Assembly: GCF_032921865.1 (NCBI RefSeq)
Contig: NZ_CP136684.1
Location: 850,501-914,500, forward strand
Source of the DNA: Thalassospira lucentensis
Lineage (GTDB): Bacteria; Pseudomonadota; Alphaproteobacteria; Rhodospirillales; Thalassospiraceae
Length of the DNA: 64,000 nt
Reading direction: 5' to 3'
How positions within the stretch are numbered: the stretch's first letter is position 1; each line of letters opens with the position of its first letter. The position numbers and the translations under genes are program-made. The notes under the pieces were generated by a model. That model did no database searches, was not told where the DNA came from, and saw nothing but the letters and a program-made list of their open reading frames with translations. Shown piece by piece: positions 25,559-34,538 of the stretch.

Positions 25559-25597
25559 TAAAAAGAGGTCTCTGTATAAGAAAGCTGTACAGACGTA

Positions 25598-26098
25598 TCA
25601 GGCAGCTTTCTGCAACAGTTTTTCGAGCTTGCCCGATGCCTTGTCCTTGTCGATCTTTTCGATCGCGGCCAGTTCATCAACGAGGCGTTCAAACGCTGCT
25701 TCGTAAATCTGGCGTTCAGAGAACGACTGTTCAGGCTGGGTGGCGGTACGATGCAGGTCACGAACCACTTCGGCGATCGAAACCGGATCGCCGGAATTGA
25801 TCTTTGCCTCGTATTCCTGCGCACGGCGCGACCACATGGTGCGTTTGACGCGTGCACGGCCCTTAAGGGTGATAAGCGCCGAGTCCATCTGTTTCTTCGA
25901 GGACAGCTTGCGCAGTCCGGAGTTGCCCACCTTATTGACCGGGACGCGCAAGGTCATGCGGCTCGATTCAAAAGTGATGATGTAAAGGCGCAATTCCTGA
26001 CCCGCGATTTCCTGGGTTTCCAGGCCATCAACACGGCCAACACCGTGTGCGGGGTAAACAACGTAATCGCCAACAGCAAAGGGCAACTTATCCGACAT
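25598..26098 (-). CDS. carD: CarD-family transcription regulator
   Basis: A 166-residue RNA polymerase-binding factor of the CarD/CdnL family. The N-terminal Tudor-like domain (FAVGDYVVYPAHGVGRV, then LRLYIITFESSRMTLRVPV) contacts the polymerase beta subunit. The helical C-terminal domain (WSRRAQEYEAKINSGD) touches the promoter's -10 upstream edge and stabilises open complexes, notably at ribosomal and growth-related promoters in alphaproteobacteria. The ATG at 26098 is preferred; the codon before it is TTG. GGAAGGA lies upstream. It sits between fdxA and a phosphatase-like gene on the same strand. Confidence 0.95.
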   Translation of the reverse strand: MSDKLPFAVGDYVVYPAHGVGRVDGLETQEIAGQELRLYIITFESSRMTLRVPVNKVGNSGLRKLSSKKQMDSALITLKGRARVKRTMWSRRAQEYEAKINSGDPVSIAEVVRDLHRTATQPEQSFSERQIYEAAFERLVDELAAIEKIDKDKASGKLEKLLQKAA

Positions 26099-26395
26099 CA
26101 AGCTTCCTTCCGGCCCAAACAGGCCTGGTCATTCAACTGTAACACTATAGACCCAGCGACGCGAAGAGCTTCACACGACCATGCTTTTGGCGAAGTCGCG
26201 GTTTTTGACAGGATATAATAACGGAGATCCGACTGCGCGGAGCGAGCCTGCCGAGCCCTTGAACGCGAGTTGCCCACAATAACACAAAGAGCCGGCCTAT
26301 CACAGATTTTTTCCGTGCGACCGGCTCAATGCAGCCATGCGCCAATAAAATTAGGGCACAAAAACAGTTGTTTTACAGGCGCTTAACGCGTGCGA

Positions 26396-26731
26396 TCAAT
26401 CACCGGCTCCCGGCGCTTCGCTAAGCAATTCAGTCTTGCCCGACTTGCCATTCCATTCGTCGGCATCGGCCGGTGCATCACCCTTGCGCGTAATATTCGG
26501 CCAGACTTCCGCGAATTTGCGGTTGATTTCGAGCCAGTTATCCAGATTCGGCTCGGTATCGGGAATAATGGCCTCGGCCGGACATTCAGGTTCACAGACA
26601 CCGCAATCAATGCATTCGTCCGGGTGAATAACCAGGAAGTTTTCACCTTCATAGAAGCAATCGACGGGGCAAACCTCGACGCAGTCCTGATACTTACACT
26701 TGATGCAGTTTTCTGTCACCACATAGGTCAT
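26396..26731 (-). CDS. fdxA: 7Fe ferredoxin FdxA
   Basis: A 111-residue ferredoxin carrying one [3Fe-4S] and one [4Fe-4S] cluster. The first cysteine set is C9/C12/C17/C21 in [14 protein letters not shown], the second is [12 protein letters not shown]. The C-terminal ~50 residues are an acidic extension typical of the proteobacterial 7Fe type. It acts as a low-potential electron carrier in the cytoplasm. The start at 26731 has a GGAG site eight bases upstream; the longer open frame to 26851 lacks one. It lies upstream of carD on the same strand, a common alphaproteobacterial pairing, but a 297-base gap separates them. Confidence 0.95.
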   Translation of the reverse strand: MTYVVTENCIKCKYQDCVEVCPVDCFYEGENFLVIHPDECIDCGVCEPECPAEAIIPDTEPNLDNWLEINRKFAEVWPNITRKGDAPADADEWNGKSGKTELLSEAPGAGD

Positions 26732-27040
26732 GGTGTAACTCCGTTCAGGTTGCGAGGCCGTGATGCGGCTGCGCCCGCGCTCGGCCTTGTTCTCTCTCGG
26801 GGATTGGGTTATCACGCACGACGCTTGTGTGCAACTCCAATAAAATCCCATTTTTTTTAGTAGTATTGCTCTTTCGACGCATTGCGATATCGCAGATTTT
26901 TAACGCGCATCGGACAGGCAAAATCGGCTTTGGGCGGAAAATACAGATTTCGTCGCCTTTTTCCAGTATTAGAAGCCGTGCAACAATTGCTTTTGACGCA
27001 TTAAGCACATAGTCTTGACTGTGCAAATGGTCATAGAGCC
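26732..27040. other. Gene-free divergent control region between fdxA and the PAS-GGDEF-EAL gene
   Basis: 309 bases hold no gene. A perfect 12-bp palindrome, TGCGATATCGCA, lies at 26883-26894, and runs of T (26850-26860) separate the two halves. The fdxA leader and the promoter of the signalling operon must both lie here. No clear -35/-10 pair could be fixed by eye. Confidence 0.4.
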
Positions 27041-29533
27041 ATGCAGGGGTGTGGATTGGCGGAGGGTAGCCTGAAAACGCAACGGCTCAGATGGCGTGAT
27101 CGCTTGTCTGTCAAACAGGCACGTGCAGCCGTCATAATCACCCTTTTGATTGGTCTGTTTTTCAGTTTTGCCCAAATTGCCTGGGACCTGCATGAAGAAC
27201 GCAACCTGATCGACAGGACCGTTAATCAGGTTTTGTCGACTTTGCGCGAATCCGCGACACAGGCGGCCTATGGCCTTGATGAAACGCTTGCCGCGCGCGT
27301 TGTATCAGGCCTGTTTGAGTACGAACCGGTTTACAGCGCAACCCTTCGCGACAATTTCGGCAATGTGCTGGCGCAACAGTCACGCCCGCAATCGTCATCG
27401 GGCCGCTCAGCCCTGACCGAAATGATGTTTGGTAACAACCAGCAATATGATGTTCCCCTTGAAATCGGCGAGAGTCGCGATCTTGTCGGGCATCTTGTGG
27501 TGCGGATCGATACCGACCTCATTGCTGACGGTTTTATCAATCGTGCAACCCGTATCCTGACATCTGGCATTTTGCGCAACTTCCTGCTCGGCCTTGCGCT
27601 GGTTGCATTCTTCTATCTGACCCTGACCAAACCGCTTTTGCGCATATCCCAGGCCGTCATCGGCATCGACCGCGACAATCCCGATGCCACCGGCATCACG
27701 GTTGCCCGCCACCATGAACGCGATGAACTGGGTCTGTTGTCGCACTCGGTCCGATCACTGGTTGACGGTATTGCGACCTCGCTTGGCAAATTGCGCCAGA
27801 CCGAACAGCAGATGCGCGATAACGAATCCCGTCTTCGCGCCATCGTCCAGAACGTTGCCGACGGCATCCTGACGATCACACCGGGCGGCACCATTGTTGA
27901 AATCAACAACGCATCCTTCCCTTTGCTGGGGCTTTCCGAAGACGAAACACCAAAAGGCCGGTCCTTTCTTGAATTCGTCGCCCCGCGTGCGATCCCGCAT
28001 TTCGAAGAATGCCTGACCGAACTTGCCGGTTTCCAGACGCGCGACCATGTGGCCGAACAACGCCTGACATTGCCACTGGTGCGTCAGGACAAGACCGAAA
28101 TTGAAGTCAGCGCGGCCTTCCGCCCAATCCCCGAGGCGGAAACACCGCTGATCACGGCTGTTCTGCACGATATTACAGCGCGCAAGCGCTACGAGGAACA
28201 ACTGGTCTATATGGCCAACCACGATGCGCTGACGAACCTGCCCAATCGCAGCATGCTCGAATACAGTCTGAAAACGGCACTGGAAGGTCGCAAGCGCGAT
28301 GCACAGGGACCGCGCGACCGGGCCACTGCCATCCTGTTTATTGATCTGGACCGATTCAAGCTGATCAATGACAGCCTTGGTCACAATGTCGGAGACTTGC
28401 TGCTTAAAGCCGTTGCCGACCGGCTGCGCCGGGTTGTCAGCCGACAGGAGGTCGTTGGCCGCCTGGGCGGGGACGAATTTCTGATCATCATTCCGCGCCT
28501 GCGCGAAACACAGGACGCCGCAACACTTTCGCAGGCGGTTCTTGATGCCCTGTCCCCGGCCTTTGATATTCAGGGGCGGCAATTGTTCATTACGCCGTCC
28601 ATCGGGATCGCCCTTTGCCCTGCCGACGGGGATGATTTCCCGACCCTGATGCGCAATGCCGATACAGCAATGTATAGCGCAAAGGCCCGTGGTGGCGGGA
28701 CCTATCACTTCTTTACCAAGACGATGAATGAAAGCGCGGTTGCCCGTCTGGCAATCGAGAACGATCTGCGCGAAGCCCTGGCACAGGGTCAGTTCGAACT
28801 TTACTACCAGCCTAAAATAGATCTGGCTTCCGGCGGTCTTGCCGGACTGGAAGCCCTGATACGCTGGAACCAGCCGGGGCGCGGATTTATTTCCCCGATG
28901 CAATTCATCCCGGTTGCCGAAGAAACCGGCCTGATCGGCAAGATCGGGGAATGGGTGCTGCGCCGGGTCTGTGACCAAATCCGCGAATGGGATCTGCTCG
29001 GCCTGCCGCCTGTCAGCATTGCGGTTAACCTGTCGCCCCGCCAGTTGATCGAAGGCAGGATTACCGAAACGATATCGCGCATCCTTGACGAAACCGCGAC
29101 ACCGGCATCACGTATTGTCCTTGAAATCACCGAAACGGTGATGATGCATGAAATCAAACGATCCGCATCAATCCTTGATGAATTGCGTAAACTTGGCCTG
29201 CAGATCGCCATTGACGATTTCGGTACCGGATATTCCTCGCTGGCCTATCTGAAACGGCTGCCGATCAATTCGATCAAGATCGACCGGTCGTTTGTCCGCG
29301 ATGTGACGACCGATCCCGACGATGCCGCGATCACAAATACGATTATCATCATGGGTCATAATCTGGGCCTGAAAGTCGTGGCAGAAGGTGTCGAAACCCA
29401 GGAACAGCTTGATTTCCTGCGTCAACATGGCTGCGACGAAATCCAGGGCTTCCTGATTTCCGAACCGCGACCGGCAAATATCATCGCCAAACAGATCGAA
29501 CAGCTTTCGCGCAAGGTTGCGCCTACTCTATAA
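27041..29533 (+). CDS. Membrane-anchored PAS-GGDEF-EAL c-di-GMP enzyme
   Basis: An 830-residue sensor. Two membrane spans (~30-48 and ~177-196) flank a ~130-residue periplasmic domain; a HAMP-like stretch follows, then a coiled segment, PAS (~260-385), GGDEF (~390-560) and EAL (~575-820). GGDEF motif GGDEF (476-480) is intact, but the I-site RxxD is RQEV, so product feedback is lost. EAL (604-606) and DDFGTGYSS are intact, so both synthesis and breakdown of c-di-GMP are possible. The ATG at 27041 lacks a clear ribosome site; GGAGGG at 27060 hints at a slightly later non-ATG start. It heads an operon-like run with a receiver, CheC and histidine kinase. Confidence 0.9.
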   Translation: MQGCGLAEGSLKTQRLRWRDRLSVKQARAAVIITLLIGLFFSFAQIAWDLHEERNLIDRTVNQVLSTLRESATQAAYGLDETLAARVVSGLFEYEPVYSATLRDNFGNVLAQQSRPQSSSGRSALTEMMFGNNQQYDVPLEIGESRDLVGHLVVRIDTDLIADGFINRATRILTSGILRNFLLGLALVAFFYLTLTKPLLRISQAVIGIDRDNPDATGITVARHHERDELGLLSHSVRSLVDGIATSLGKLRQTEQQMRDNESRLRAIVQNVADGILTITPGGTIVEINNASFPLLGLSEDETPKGRSFLEFVAPRAIPHFEECLTELAGFQTRDHVAEQRLTLPLVRQDKTEIEVSAAFRPIPEAETPLITAVLHDITARKRYEEQLVYMANHDALTNLPNRSMLEYSLKTALEGRKRDAQGPRDRATAILFIDLDRFKLINDSLGHNVGDLLLKAVADRLRRVVSRQEVVGRLGGDEFLIIIPRLRETQDAATLSQAVLDALSPAFDIQGRQLFITPSIGIALCPADGDDFPTLMRNADTAMYSAKARGGGTYHFFTKTMNESAVARLAIENDLREALAQGQFELYYQPKIDLASGGLAGLEALIRWNQPGRGFISPMQFIPVAEETGLIGKIGEWVLRRVCDQIREWDLLGLPPVSIAVNLSPRQLIEGRITETISRILDETATPASRIVLEITETVMMHEIKRSASILDELRKLGLQIAIDDFGTGYSSLAYLKRLPINSIKIDRSFVRDVTTDPDDAAITNTIIIMGHNLGLKVVAEGVETQEQLDFLRQHGCDEIQGFLISEPRPANIIAKQIEQLSRKVAPTL

Positions 29534-29597
29534 TCGGACCTATCCTTGCGGGTGGCGCTGATACCACAAAAACACAAACCGAAGATCCGAGAAAAAC

Positions 29598-29972
29598 ATG
29601 TCCCAGAAGCGATCCGTCCTGCTTGTCGATGACAGCAAATTTGCCCGACTGCTGGTTAAGGCCTTTATCACCAGCAACTTTGCCGACTGGCGGGTGGATG
29701 AAGCCGAAGAAGCCGAAAAAGCGCAGGCAATGGCCGCCGAGCACGCCTATGATTACCTTGTGATCGACTTCAACATGCCGGGCATGAACGGGCTGGAATT
29801 GGGCGAAAAGCTTCGCGCGGCTTATCCCGATGCTGCAATTGCGCTTCTGACCGCCAATATACAGAAGGAAATCCAGAACAAGGCGGCGGGACTGGGCATG
29901 GATTTCATTGCCAAACCGCCGACCGAAGAAAAGATTTGCGATTATCTGAAAGGCAAGGAAGCCGGGCGATGA
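29598..29972 (+). CDS. Single-domain response regulator (CheY-like receiver)
   Basis: A 124-residue receiver with no output domain. The acidic pair D11-D12 (VLLVDDS), the phospho-acceptor Asp-57 in VIDFNMPGMNG, Thr-85 in LLTAN and Lys-106 in AKPP are all in place, so it is phosphorylatable. It must act by protein contact. The stop codon overlaps the start of the CheC-type gene (ATGA, 29969-29972), which implies coupled translation and that the CheC protein dephosphorylates this receiver. It follows the PAS-GGDEF-EAL gene by 64 bases. Confidence 0.94.
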   Translation: MSQKRSVLLVDDSKFARLLVKAFITSNFADWRVDEAEEAEKAQAMAAEHAYDYLVIDFNMPGMNGLELGEKLRAAYPDAAIALLTANIQKEIQNKAAGLGMDFIAKPPTEEKICDYLKGKEAGR

Positions 29973-30595
29973 TCGATCTGAGCGAGCTTGAACATGACAC
30001 GATCAGTGAACTGATCAATATCGGGGTCGGTCGCGCCGCCGCGTCACTTTCGGAAATGGTCGATCAGCCGGTCGAACTGACGGTCCCGACGATTACCTTT
30101 GTCGAACGGTTTTCCGATTCAAACCTGACATCATCGCCCGAAGAAGTGGTTTCCGCCGTCAGCCAGACATTCGATGGCCCGTTCAAGGGCGAGGCGATGC
30201 TGGTTTTCCCCGAAAAACGCAGCCTTGAACTGGTGCGACGGTTGCTTAAGGTTGATGTGCCTCTCGATACCCTGACCGATCTGGAACAGGAAGCCCTGAT
30301 GGAGGTCGGCAACATCATCCTGAATGCCTGTCTTGGCAGTATTGCCAACGTTCTGGGCGAGCCGATCAATTGTTCGATGCCGACCTTCCGCAAACGCGAA
30401 ACCAAGGCGCTTTTGAATGATGAGGCCGCGTATGATACCACCTCGGGCAAGATGCCGGTTCTGATGATCCTGCATGTGCAATTCATGCTGCGCCAGAATG
30501 ACATTGATGGTTATGTGCTGTTTGTCATGGATCTTGACTCGATCCAGACCCTGAAGGAACTCGTGCGGCGTTTCCTTGAAAACTCGCTCGGTTAA
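29969..30595 (+). CDS. CheC/CheX-family receiver phosphatase
   Basis: A 208-residue protein. It carries both copies of the CheC active-site motif, E-x2-N: ELINIGVGRAA (Glu-14, Asn-17) and MEVGNIILNAC (Glu-112, Asn-115), the arrangement of a two-site CheC phosphatase. CheC proteins hydrolyse the aspartyl phosphate of receiver domains, usually CheY. Here no chemotaxis genes are near; the receiver gene overlaps upstream and a histidine kinase follows 14 bases after. The start at 29969 is chosen for the ATGA overlap rather than the ATG at 29936 inside the receiver gene. Confidence 0.9.
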   Translation: MIDLSELEHDTISELINIGVGRAAASLSEMVDQPVELTVPTITFVERFSDSNLTSSPEEVVSAVSQTFDGPFKGEAMLVFPEKRSLELVRRLLKVDVPLDTLTDLEQEALMEVGNIILNACLGSIANVLGEPINCSMPTFRKRETKALLNDEAAYDTTSGKMPVLMILHVQFMLRQNDIDGYVLFVMDLDSIQTLKELVRRFLENSLG

Positions 30596-30609
30596 CGGGC
30601 AGCAGCGCG

Positions 30610-32211
30610 ATGACAAAACCCACCTCCCCGATTGTCGATATCAAGGATGCCGCAGAAGCCGCCGACCTTTACGGCAATCTGCTTGATACAGCCGATGTCG
30701 GCCTTGTGGTGATCGGGGCAGACCGGGCCATCTGCCACTGGAACCAGTGGATGCAAAGCCGGTCGGGGATTTTGCACGAACAGGCAATCGGTAAACGGTT
30801 AAGCGCCCTGTTCCCCGAAACCCGCTTGGGGCGTCTGTGCCAGGCCATACAGGATTGCCTGGAATTCGGCATGCCTGCTGTGATTTCGCCGTCCCTTAAT
30901 CAGGGGGCCCTGCCGCTTCGTCCGCTGCCGCAATTTGCCGCGACATTTGAACGCATGGAACAATCCATCCGTGTTCATCCAATCACGACATCGCGCGGGG
31001 ACAAGCTGTGTTCACTGACTGTACGTGACGTCACACTTGCCGTGCAGCGCGACCGGCTTTTACGACAGCAGGCTGCCGAATTGGCCGAACTGGTGACCCA
31101 GACCCGACGCAGTGAAGACCGTACACGTGCGATTTTGCAAAACACCATCGATGCCATTCTGGTCGCATCCGATGACGGCAATATCGAACCGCTTAATGCC
31201 CGTGCTCAGGAACTCTGCGGTCCCGAAGGCGACCCGGAACTGAGCAACATCATCCGGTTTTTGCTCCCTGACAGCAAACATACCCCACCGCAACGCCCGA
31301 CTGCGGACCGTCTGTTGACCGATCTTGGCACAGGCGTGATCGAGGTTCTGGCCTGCACCAAAAACGGCCGCAACGTACCGCTTGAAGTCGCAATCAGCCA
31401 CTTTTCGGCTGACGGGCGTTATCATTACATCATCACCCTGCGAGACATTTCCCAGCGCAAACGCCATGAAATGGAAATCCAGCGCACCATGGCGGAACTG
31501 GAACGATCCAACAGCGAGCTTGAACAGTTCGCCTATGCCGCGTCCCACGATTTGCAGGAACCGCTTCGCATGGTGTCGAGCTATACGCAGTTGATCGCAC
31601 GGCGATACAAGGACAAGCTTGACGAAACCGCCGATGAATTCATTCATTATGCGGTCGATGGCACCCAGCGCATGCAGCGCATGATCGATGATCTTCTCAC
31701 CCTGTCGCGGGTCGGGCGGCATGGCAAACCGTTCCATGCAGTGCCACTTGACAGCCTGTTTGACGCGATTGCCGCCAATTTCCGGCGGGCGGGACTGGGT
31801 CCGGCGGGCAACATTGTTCGCGATGGCTTTCTACCAACCGTGACCGGTGATGCCAGCCAGCTTTTGCTGCTGTTCCAGAACCTTGTTTCGAACGGCCTTA
31901 AATACAGTGACCCCGACAAGGGCGAAGTCCGGATTTATGCCGGGGAAACCGATGAAAGCTGGAAGGTTTTTGTTGCCGATAACGGTATCGGCATCGAACC
32001 GCAATATCACGCGACAATCTTTGAAATCTTCAAACGTCTGCACGGTTACGGGGAATACGCCGGGACCGGCATCGGGCTTGCGATCTGCAAAAAAATCGCT
32101 GACCGGCATGGCGGGACGATCACGGTTGAAAGCGAACCGGGAAAAGGCAGCACGTTCTGCGTTGAATTGCCAAAAGAATTGCCGATTGTGATCGCACAAG
32201 AAAGCATGTAG
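30610..32211 (+). CDS. PAS-domain sensor histidine kinase (soluble)
   Basis: A 533-residue protein without membrane spans. A first PAS-like domain lies at ~15-145 and a second at ~165-290, then a HisKA dimerisation helix with YAASHDLQEPLRM (phospho-His-313) and an ATPase domain with the N box QNLVSNGLKYSD, the G1 box ADNGIGIEP and the G2 block GTGIGLAICKKI. It lacks a receiver or output domain, so the neighbouring single receiver is its likely partner. Being cytoplasmic it should sense an internal signal through PAS. It is the last gene of the run; its stop is six bases before an operator-like palindrome. Confidence 0.93.
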   Translation: MTKPTSPIVDIKDAAEAADLYGNLLDTADVGLVVIGADRAICHWNQWMQSRSGILHEQAIGKRLSALFPETRLGRLCQAIQDCLEFGMPAVISPSLNQGALPLRPLPQFAATFERMEQSIRVHPITTSRGDKLCSLTVRDVTLAVQRDRLLRQQAAELAELVTQTRRSEDRTRAILQNTIDAILVASDDGNIEPLNARAQELCGPEGDPELSNIIRFLLPDSKHTPPQRPTADRLLTDLGTGVIEVLACTKNGRNVPLEVAISHFSADGRYHYIITLRDISQRKRHEMEIQRTMAELERSNSELEQFAYAASHDLQEPLRMVSSYTQLIARRYKDKLDETADEFIHYAVDGTQRMQRMIDDLLTLSRVGRHGKPFHAVPLDSLFDAIAANFRRAGLGPAGNIVRDGFLPTVTGDASQLLLLFQNLVSNGLKYSDPDKGEVRIYAGETDESWKVFVADNGIGIEPQYHATIFEIFKRLHGYGEYAGTGIGLAICKKIADRHGGTITVESEPGKGSTFCVELPKELPIVIAQESM

Positions 32212-32216
32212 TTTTC

Positions 32217-32234
32217 GTTTACGTAAGCGTAAAC
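32217..32234. promoter_or_regulatory. Perfect operator-like inverted repeat before the MerR gene
   Basis: GTTTACG (32217-32223), a TAAG spacer and CGTAAAC (32228-32234) form a perfect 7+4+7 inverted repeat 15 bases before the MerR-family start. MerR regulators bind such elements within their own promoters, so autoregulation is likely. Confidence 0.75.
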
Positions 32235-32248
32235 CTGAACGGGATGTC

Positions 32249-32629
32249 ATGAACGACAGCTATTCCATCACCGACCTTGCCCGCGAGTTCGACGTCACGA
32301 CGCGTACCATCCGCTTTTACGAGGACCAGGAACTGATCGCGCCCGCGCGTCAGGGGCAGACCCGCATCTATAGCCAGCGTGACCGCGTGCGCCTGCGTCT
32401 GATCATGCGCGGCAAACGGCTTGGCTTTTCGCTTAAGGAAATTCGCGATCTGCTGGACCTGTATGATACGGACCGCAGCGAAATCATGCAGCTGACCATC
32501 CTTGTCGATAAGATCAATGAGCGCCGCGATACCCTGCGCAAACAGCGTCAGGATATCGACGCGACACTTGATGAACTCGATAAGCTCGAAGAAACCTGTC
32601 AGGAAGAACTGACCCGTAAATCGGGCTAA
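32249..32629 (+). CDS. MerR-family transcriptional regulator
   Basis: A 126-residue regulator. The N-terminal winged helix is SITDLAREFDVTTRTIRFYEDQ, followed by LRLIMRGKRLGFSLKEIRDLL and a dimerisation coiled coil (~75-125). There are no metal-binding Cys, so it is not a mercury- or copper-type sensor; this cysteine-poor form resembles LiuR-like regulators of branched-chain and fatty acid breakdown. No such genes adjoin it here. The palindrome at 32217-32234 is its presumed operator. Confidence 0.9.
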   Translation: MNDSYSITDLAREFDVTTRTIRFYEDQELIAPARQGQTRIYSQRDRVRLRLIMRGKRLGFSLKEIRDLLDLYDTDRSEIMQLTILVDKINERRDTLRKQRQDIDATLDELDKLEETCQEELTRKSG

Positions 32630-32656
32630 GCGGTAATACCTCAACACCCGACAGTA

Positions 32657-33067
32657 TCAGACGCCTGTGCCCGGCTCCCCGCCCTGTGTTACCGGGATGG
32701 ATGCGGGAATGCGCGACGGGCGTGACAGGATGAAACAGCTGACTGGAATTGCGACCAGCAACTGGATCATCACGATCCAGCGGTTTTCAACAAAGATCAG
32801 GGATGCGGCAATCACCACGACAAAGGCCGACATCGCCATGATCTTGGCCCGGCGATTGATCACGCCATGTTCGGTCCAGTGACGGATGGACGGGCCAAAA
32901 TGTGGATGGTTGTAAATCCACGCATGCAGGCGCGGCGATCCTTTGCTAAACAGCCAGGCCGCCAGCAGCATGAAGGGCGTCGTCGGCAGAATTGGCAGAA
33001 ACGCGCCCACAATGCCAAGTCCAACTGAAAGCCAGCCCAACGCCAGATAAAGATACGATGCCTGCAC
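32657..33067 (-). CDS. DUF454/YbaN-family small membrane protein
   Basis: A 136-residue inner-membrane protein with about three to four spans. The family signature is the N-terminal LGWLSVGLGIVGAFLPILPTTPF and a following LLAAWLFSKGSPRLHAWI. A basic loop (HGVINRRAKIM) precedes the last two spans. The function is unknown in the family. It ends 27 bases from the convergent MerR gene and is monocistronic. Confidence 0.88.
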   Translation of the reverse strand: MQASYLYLALGWLSVGLGIVGAFLPILPTTPFMLLAAWLFSKGSPRLHAWIYNHPHFGPSIRHWTEHGVINRRAKIMAMSAFVVVIAASLIFVENRWIVMIQLLVAIPVSCFILSRPSRIPASIPVTQGGEPGTGV

Positions 33068-33231
33068 GTCTTATTTCCTGTTTACAGCCCTGCCCGCCCC
33101 TGACAGGGTAAGTGCCTTCAATGTAGGTGGAATGCGATCGATTTTCAATCGACAGCACCCACCGGTTTCCGGGCATCCGCCGTGCAAATTCGCCGCACAA
33201 CTTATCGCCCCTATTACTTAGACGATCCGCC

Positions 33232-33648
33232 ATGCTCGAAATCTCAAATGATCTTTATCTTGATGAACGCCACCTGCAATTTCAGTTCGTGCGTGCATCC
33301 GGTCCGGGCGGCCAGAACGTCAATAAAGTATCGACCGCGGTTCAAATGCGCGTGCGCATCGATGATCTGACGGAATTGCCGCAACGCGTGCGTGATCGCC
33401 TGCGCGAACTGGCAGGCAGCAAGCTGACCAATGACGGGGAAATCATCTTTGACGCGCAGCGTTTCCGCACACAGGAACGCAACAAGCAGGACGCGATAGA
33501 ACGGCTTCTGGCGCTGCTGCGCAAAGCCGCCGAACGCAAAAAGTTCCGCGTCAAAACCCGCCCGTCCCTATCGGCGAAACGCAAACGGGTCGACACGAAG
33601 AAGAAACGCGGCGATGTCAAAAAGATGCGCCAGCGACCGATGGATTAG
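33232..33648 (+). CDS. arfB: Alternative ribosome-rescue factor ArfB (peptidyl-tRNA hydrolase)
   Basis: A 138-residue release-factor-like protein that frees ribosomes stalled at mRNA ends. The catalytic GGQ is at residues 26-28 in SGPGGQNVNK. The C-terminal ~30 residues are highly basic (KKFRVKTRP, KRKRVDTKKKRG), the tail that probes the empty mRNA channel. The ATG at 33232 gives the usual N-terminus (MLEISNDLYL); the long open frame back to 33127 is not needed. It is monocistronic and convergent with the TetR gene. Confidence 0.95.
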   Translation: MLEISNDLYLDERHLQFQFVRASGPGGQNVNKVSTAVQMRVRIDDLTELPQRVRDRLRELAGSKLTNDGEIIFDAQRFRTQERNKQDAIERLLALLRKAAERKKFRVKTRPSLSAKRKRVDTKKKRGDVKKMRQRPMD

Positions 33649-33662
33649 ACGACAAAGCCCGA

Positions 33663-34256
33663 TCACGAAACCGGGCATTTATGCAGCCAGTCATCCATCA
33701 GAGCCGCCATTTCCGAATTTTCCACGCCCGTCTGTGACAGCGACTGCCATGTCGCAAATTGCACCGCGTGCCGCGCAACAGCCTTGCACATTTTGCCCTT
33801 GCGTCGGGCATCGGGAAGGCTTGCCAGCACATCAACACACAGCATGTCGAGATAGGCATCAAAGCCCGTCATGTGTTCGTGAAGCGCCGCAACGCTCTCC
33901 TGATCCCGATAGCAATGATCCCACATATAGGCCGTTTCACCATAATAGTGATAAAGCATGCTAAGGATCGCAAGGCCCCAGTCACCCTCTGGCACCGACT
34001 CGCGCCATGATGTGGGATCGGGCGGCGGGCTAAGGCTCAGCCAATGTAACAAGCACGCATCAAGCAGTTCATTTTCTTCGGAAAAATGCCGATAGACCGT
34101 CAGGCGCTGCACACCGGCGCGGTCGGCAATGGCGCTGATGGTTGTGCGTGCAGGGCCGACTTCACCATGCAAACTCATCGCGGCCTCGACAATCTTCAGG
34201 CGCGTTTCATCTTCTTTTTCTGCGCGTAACGTCTTGTTGTATTTTCGCTTTTCCAT
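33663..34256 (-). CDS. TetR/AcrR-family transcriptional regulator
   Basis: A 197-residue regulator. The N-terminal helix-turn-helix is seen in TTISAIADRAGVQRLTVYRHFSEE. The C-terminal ligand domain has a long Leu-rich helix around AILSMLYHYYGETAYMWDHCY and no obvious cysteine pair. It is divergent to the acyl-ACP thioesterase-like gene with 282 bases between them. An AT-rich palindrome (TTTAATTAAA, 34256-34265) touches its start codon and is a possible self-operator. Confidence 0.88.
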   Translation of the reverse strand: MEKRKYNKTLRAEKEDETRLKIVEAAMSLHGEVGPARTTISAIADRAGVQRLTVYRHFSEENELLDACLLHWLSLSPPPDPTSWRESVPEGDWGLAILSMLYHYYGETAYMWDHCYRDQESVAALHEHMTGFDAYLDMLCVDVLASLPDARRKGKMCKAVARHAVQFATWQSLSQTGVENSEMAALMDDWLHKCPVS

Positions 34257-34538
34257 TTAATTAAACATCACTGTTCTCTTAAATTTAACCCAAGGGAACT
34301 GCATTCTTCGTTTTAAATGAACGCATTTGATCATTCATTTTTGATGGTTCCCCCGAAGGGCCACAAGATACACATGACGCAGCCCAACCCTGAATTTAAC
34401 CATCATCACCAGCTTTGCCGAAATGAGCAAGATGAACCTTCGGGACATCCCGGTTCGTATTGCGAATTTGCAGTCCGGATTTGCAAGCAGCCAACCGGGT
34501 TTCTATAACTGTCAGGGAATGACACAGGATTGGCCGAC

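Noticed and set aside
26145-26345. 66-codon frame between fdxA and carD
   Set aside because: No translation signal or recognisable sequence; overlaps a hairpin-like GAGCCGG repeat that may end fdxA transcription.
27755-28978. Minus-strand open frame inside the PAS-GGDEF-EAL gene
   Set aside because: It lies fully opposite intact domain motifs and is a codon-bias artefact.
34317-34508. 63-codon frame in the TetR/thioesterase gap
   Set aside because: No ribosome site and irregular composition; most likely chance.
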